64,000 nucleotides of DNA from Flavobacteriaceae bacterium. GTDB lineage: Bacteria; Bacteroidota; Bacteroidia; Flavobacteriales; Flavobacteriaceae. Below are positions 62,926 to 64,000 of the stretch, piece by piece. The position numbers were made by a program, and so were the translations under genes. Below the pieces are notes generated by a model. That model ran no database searches. It had not been told where the DNA came from and saw only the letters and a list, made by a program, of their open reading frames with translations. The stretch is taken from positions 21,539 to 85,538 of the forward strand of contig JAURNV010000016.1 in the NCBI GenBank assembly GCA_030830005.1. The letters are read 5' to 3'. Numbering within the stretch: the stretch's first letter is position 1; the number at the start of each line of letters is the position of its first letter.

Positions 62926-64000
62926 TTATGACAACCTATTAGTTAATTGTTTGTTTTTACTTTCAACAAAGCTAGCGATAGCTAGCAAAAGCCAAACTTC
63001 GTATTTAATGCCAAAATTAACGAACGTCATTCCTGAAAGCAACACAAAAATTAGCGCAATTTTTAAAATATAATTGGTGAATCCCCTTTTTAAGCGTTTT
63101 AACCTTAACAAGAAAAAGTTAATGAAGAACCACAAGAAACCAATTCCACCAAATGTTAATTGGTCAAAAAAATAGGTTTTCGTTGACAAAGCGTGGGATG
63201 AGTTAGTGTAAGAACTAATCTCTCTCAAATTAAGCTCATTAAAAAGTCCTGTTTCAAGAATCGTTTTAATGGATTCTGTATAATAAAGCAAATACGGACC
63301 TAGACCAACGCCAAAAGGGTGAATCAAAAAATGGTATAAAGCGGCTAAATAGCTTGTTAGTCGAGTTCCAAATGTTTGGCTAACATAAAATTTTTCAAAA
63401 ACTTGACTAACGGCTGGTCTAACATAAAAGCTAAGTAATATGAAACAAATGATAAAAAGCAAATACCACACATTTTTAGAGCTGCTTTTACCAGCAAGGC
63501 TTATTAAACTTGGTATTAATGTAATCATTAACAAGAGTGTGAATCCTTTTGAGTCATTAACTGCTGTATAAAACAGCAAGAACAATAAGGAAGTGGAATA
63601 AATAAGTGTTTTTTTTGATTTAAGTATGTTTTTAGAAGCAAAATAAATTGGTAACAAAGAAAAAACCATGACAATTGTCCCTGACCAACTTGCTTCCATG
63701 GTTAGAAGTCTTATTCTCCAGTATTTACCTGGATTTGAATGTAATGACTGGAAAACTGTTATTCCATCTACATTTTGTGCGTTTTCTACAATCAAAACTA
63801 TGATTAAAATTATTTGTATAAAATAAGTTTGCTTTGCAAGAATATGTATGTTTTTAGTTTTATTTCTTAGAAAGTTTTCGATAAATAAATAAAAAACAAA
63901 TGCTGTCAAAGGATACATAAACATTTTAATGCTTTTAACTAATACATTTTCCCCAAGTATTGAAAGTGTATTTGTTCTTGCATATAAATAAATTAAAAAT
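62926..64000 (-). CDS. Polymerase-like (Wzy-type) membrane protein, 5' end outside window
   Basis: At least 358 residues, with many hydrophobic helices (for example TYFIQIILIIVLIVENAQ, IALIFVLLSGMTF). A loop near the middle (TSYLAALYHFLIHPFGVGLGPYLLYY) recalls the G-x-G-x-G region of O-antigen polymerases. The ORF track starts at 63924, but the frame stays open to base 64000 (reading F-L-I-Y-L-Y-A-R... upstream), so the gene continues beyond the window. With the ligase-like gene at 60360 this makes two polymerase-like proteins in one cluster. Function assignment is by topology and context. Confidence 0.72.
   Translation of the reverse strand, partial: FLIYLYARTNTLSILGENVLVKSIKMFMYPLTAFVFYLFIENFLRNKTKNIHILAKQTYFIQIILIIVLIVENAQNVDGITVFQSLHSNPGKYWRIRLLTMEASWSGTIVMVFSLLPIYFASKNILKSKKTLIYSTSLLFLLFYTAVNDSKGFTLLLMITLIPSLISLAGKSSSKNVWYLLFIICFILLSFYVRPAVSQVFEKFYVSQTFGTRLTSYLAALYHFLIHPFGVGLGPYLLYYTESIKTILETGLFNELNLREISSYTNSSHALSTKTYFFDQLTFGGIGFLWFFINFFLLRLKRLKRGFTNYILKIALIFVLLSGMTFVNFGIKYEVWLLLAIASFVESKNKQLTNRLS

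Noticed and set aside
1-64000. CRISPR arrays, tRNA or rRNA genes, insertion sequences, prophage or plasmid origins
   Set aside because: None seen: coding genes fill the window, gaps are short, and no transposase, integrase or repeat array is evident.

Overview
The window looks like part of a chromosome from a member of the Bacteroidota, class Flavobacteriia. The evidence is the gene content and the promoters. Content: SprE/PorW and PorZ of the type IX secretion system (T9SS), T9SS type A C-terminal domains, a DUF5687 permease, DUF4292, DUF4254 and DUF6341 proteins, an F-type ATP synthase operon without atpD and atpC, a long eukaryote-like IleS, and a DksA-like protein with a degenerate zinc finger. 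Promoters: many starts are preceded by TAnnTTTG, the Bacteroidota -7 element, and Shine-Dalgarno sequences are not evident. Genes are packed very tightly. No stretch over 300 bases lacks a gene; the largest gap, about 230 bases near 62.7 kb, holds a gene remnant. I saw no tRNA, rRNA, CRISPR array, insertion sequence or prophage.

Layout. 0-4.6 kb: end of purD, a small membrane protein, a DUF4254/glycosyltransferase 9 pair, and a two-gene ABC exporter. 4.7-12.7 kb: sprE/porW, a bactofilin, atpZ and atpBEFHAG. 12.8-17.3 kb: a small membrane protein, a SIMPL protein, dut, a sugar nucleotidyltransferase, a DUF4292 lipoprotein and an EnvC-like protein. 17.3-25.7 kb: a T9SS cargo, ribE, pdxA, DUF177-rpmF, fabH-accB-accC and an S9A peptidase. 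25.7-33.1 kb: asd, alr, tdk, a gene of unknown function, rsmI, recJ and pgi. 33.1-40.8 kb: an M23 peptidase, DUF3108, a patatin/beta-barrel protein, uvrC, a 5-formyltetrahydrofolate cyclo-ligase, lspA and a DksA-like gene. 40.8-53.6 kb: ileS, a TonB-dependent receptor, recO, porZ, gdhA, a Cys/Met-metabolism PLP enzyme, an ArsC-like protein and an EamA transporter. 53.6-64 kb: a surface polysaccharide locus on the minus strand (polymerase-like proteins, glycosyltransferases, gmd, rmd, ugd, uxs and the initiating sugar transferase).

How the genes fit together. Most of the window is core metabolism and envelope building. SprE/PorW and PorZ serve the T9SS, and the lamin-tail protein is a likely cargo. 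ugd and uxs convert UDP-glucose to UDP-glucuronate and then UDP-xylose. gmd and rmd would make GDP-rhamnose from GDP-mannose, and the glycosyltransferases, polymerase-like proteins and sugar transferase would assemble the glycan.

Most notable observations: (1) gmd is split by an apparent one-base deletion; (2) a 57-codon FkbM methyltransferase remnant, absent from the ORF track, lies in the polysaccharide locus; (3) base composition drops sharply at the ugd/rmd boundary; (4) IleS carries GIHH in place of HIGH, the swapped motif I recall being linked to strong mupirocin resistance in IleS2 enzymes; (5) all six convergent gene pairs abut or overlap, leaving no room for a terminator; (6) several -7 boxes lie so close to the start codon that the transcripts may be leaderless. 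I found no convincing wholly new multi-gene system.
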